Below are positions 6,171-6,696 of a stretch of DNA of 6,696 bases, one piece after another. This DNA is from Candidatus Nomurabacteria bacterium (GTDB taxonomy: Bacteria; Patescibacteriota; Minisyncoccia; Phycocordibacterales; UBA9973). The notes below the pieces were generated by a model. It did not search any database. It was not told the origin of the DNA and worked only from the letters and a program-made list of their open reading frames with translations. Position 1 is the first letter of the stretch, and each line of letters starts with the position of its first letter. The translations under genes and the position numbers were made by a program. The DNA lies in assembly GCA_027327845.1 (NCBI GenBank), contig DAHVYC010000030.1:1-6696 (forward strand). The letters run 5' to 3'.

Positions 6171-6246
6171 GGCGGAGACGAGAGGATTCGGTCACGGGTA
6201 TTTTGCCGACGCGCTCCGGCTTTCTCATCCTTCGTCTTCTCGCGCC
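6171..6246. repeat. Imperfect long palindrome (about 15 pairs) upstream of dedA
   Basis: The two ends are complementary with small bulges. GGCG (6171-6174) pairs with CGCC (6243-6246), AGACGA (6176-6181) with TCGTCT (6232-6237), and AGGAT (6183-6187) with ATCCT (6227-6231). The loop of about 39 bases contains its own short GC complementarity. The block is GC-rich and CpG-rich: I count 76 of 130 bases as G or C over 6171-6300. It could be a REP/MITE-like element, a structured RNA or a regulatory leader. I do not recognise a family. Confidence 0.5.
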
Positions 6247-6290
6247 GACGATCTACTCGAATGCCATTTAGGCATTCTCGCCGGTCGTTG
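6246..6290. repeat. Second hairpin adjoining the long palindrome
   Basis: GAATGCC (6259-6265) pairs perfectly with GGCATTC (6271-6277) around loop ATTTA. Outside it, CGACGA (6246-6251) can pair with TCGTTG (6285-6290), six pairs including one G-U, across a symmetrical seven-by-seven internal loop. It directly adjoins the previous palindrome and may belong to the same element. No T-run follows on either strand. Confidence 0.5.
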
Positions 6291-6420
6291 CGGTGTGTTC
6301 TAGACAAAGTTCGAAGCTATTTTGCGGAAAATCCTAATGAAAGCTAATCTTACGCTCGACTTTTGTCTTTTCTTTAATGTTATTACTACGCTCTGCTAAT
6401 GTGCCAATTCAAGCGGACTC

Positions 6421-6466
6421 GGAAAAGCAGAAACAAAAATTTTGGGGACAAGGATTCCGCTTTTCC
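6421..6466. repeat. 8-bp inverted repeat with 30-base loop
   Basis: GGAAAAGC (6421-6428) and GCTTTTCC (6459-6466) are perfect reverse complements. The loop has no T-run position suitable for a terminator. It may be part of an RNA structure or chance. Confidence 0.35.
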
Positions 6467-6619
6467 TCGGCTGTCGTTTTTCGGCGGATTGCGAATTGAG
6501 ACCGCAGGAGGGGTTTGGGGAGGAATGCGGGCGGACCTCTTCTTTACAATCAATTTACACTGTTTCTTTTACTATCAAACACAGCGGTGGAAACCAAATA
6601 GTCGTAATGTTTCTCCCCC

Positions 6620-6644
6620 TCGCCATTTTTTACGCAGATGGCGA
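6620..6644. repeat. 7-bp inverted repeat near the right edge
   Basis: TCGCCAT (6620-6626) and ATGGCGA (6638-6644) pair perfectly around an 11-base loop that starts with five Ts. No T-run follows the stem on either strand, so it is not a standard terminator. It lies 25 bases before the possible gene start at 6670. Confidence 0.35.
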
Positions 6645-6669
6645 TTAGAAATAATAACTTGATATAACT

Positions 6670-6696
6670 ATGTTAAAAAATAAATTCCTTATCTTC
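6670..6696 (+). CDS. Possible first nine codons of a further gene, cut by the right edge
   Basis: ATG at 6670-6672 is followed by an open frame to the edge reading MLKNKFLIF. A lysine-containing start running into hydrophobic residues would suit a signal peptide or membrane anchor, but nine codons prove nothing. There is no Shine-Dalgarno sequence. A TG-A-TATAAC box (6660-6668) sits only one base before the ATG, which is too close to serve this start. No function can be assigned. Confidence 0.2.

Larger units (their letters stand above)
6291..6669. other. Intergenic stretch without a recognisable gene
   Basis: About 380 bases with no credible coding sequence. Plus-strand open frames at 6399-6662 and 6442-6648 overlap each other in different frames, have low-complexity or unnatural composition, match no family I know, and lack ribosome binding sites. 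No tRNA or rRNA fold was seen. Two inverted repeats occur (listed separately). The words GCTAAT and ACGCTC recur between 6340 and 6400. It may hold a small RNA, a decayed gene or the distal part of the repeat cluster. Confidence 0.5.

Noticed and set aside
5863..6228. Minus-strand frame of 121 codons overlapping the dedA start
   Set aside because: It is mostly a shadow of dedA in another frame, and its N-terminal part is a translation of the palindrome. dedA has membrane helices and family motifs; this frame has none.
6170..6246. Complete tRNA gene on the minus strand
   Set aside because: Only the 3' half resembles a tRNA. The T stem is unpaired, and no D arm or anticodon arm fits. The complementarity is better explained by one long palindrome.
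6399..6662. Open frames at 6399-6662 and 6442-6648 (plus) as small genes
   Set aside because: They overlap in different frames, lack ribosome binding sites or a well-placed -10, have unnatural composition and span a 7-bp and an 8-bp inverted repeat. No family resemblance was seen.

Overview
The window looks like a compact chromosomal segment of a small-genome bacterium, most likely a member of the Candidate Phyla Radiation (Patescibacteria, Parcubacteria-like). This is inferred from the style of the RecG protein (motif VI reads LRGRVIRS, followed by an NHQAYCYVF stretch), from a strong preference for the ATA isoleucine codon, from very short gene spacing and from nearly absent Shine-Dalgarno sequences. 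It was not tested by any search. The four complete stop codons are TAA (three) and TGA (one). Treating TGA as stop gives a normal DedA C-terminus, so the standard bacterial code fits.

Layout: (1) 2-1135, plus strand, the C-terminal part of an MgtA-type magnesium P-type ATPase that enters from beyond the left edge. (2) 1184-3100, plus, a complete FtsH membrane AAA protease. (3) 3143-3219, plus, a tRNA-Ile with anticodon UAU. (4) 5478-3220, minus, a complete RecG helicase whose stop codon touches the last base of the tRNA. (5) 6119-5487, minus, a DedA-family membrane protein just upstream of recG and probably co-transcribed with it. (6) 6120-6669, about 550 bases without a credible gene but with several inverted repeats. 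(7) Possibly the first nine codons of another gene at 6670.

The protein genes are housekeeping functions: Mg2+ uptake, membrane protein quality control, replication fork and recombination repair, and membrane lipid or proton homeostasis. They do not form one obvious pathway.

The most interesting signals lie in the DNA. A 67-base, 70% GC, multi-hairpin palindromic insert sits in frame inside the recG helicase domain, in the manner of an ORF-invading palindromic element. A second GC-rich palindrome cluster upstream of dedA shares an 11-base word with it (one gap). The ftsH and recG start codons lie 7-8 bases after an extended -10 box with an in-frame stop just upstream, which points to leaderless transcripts. 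The AUA-reading tRNA-Ile(UAU) is unusual for bacteria.
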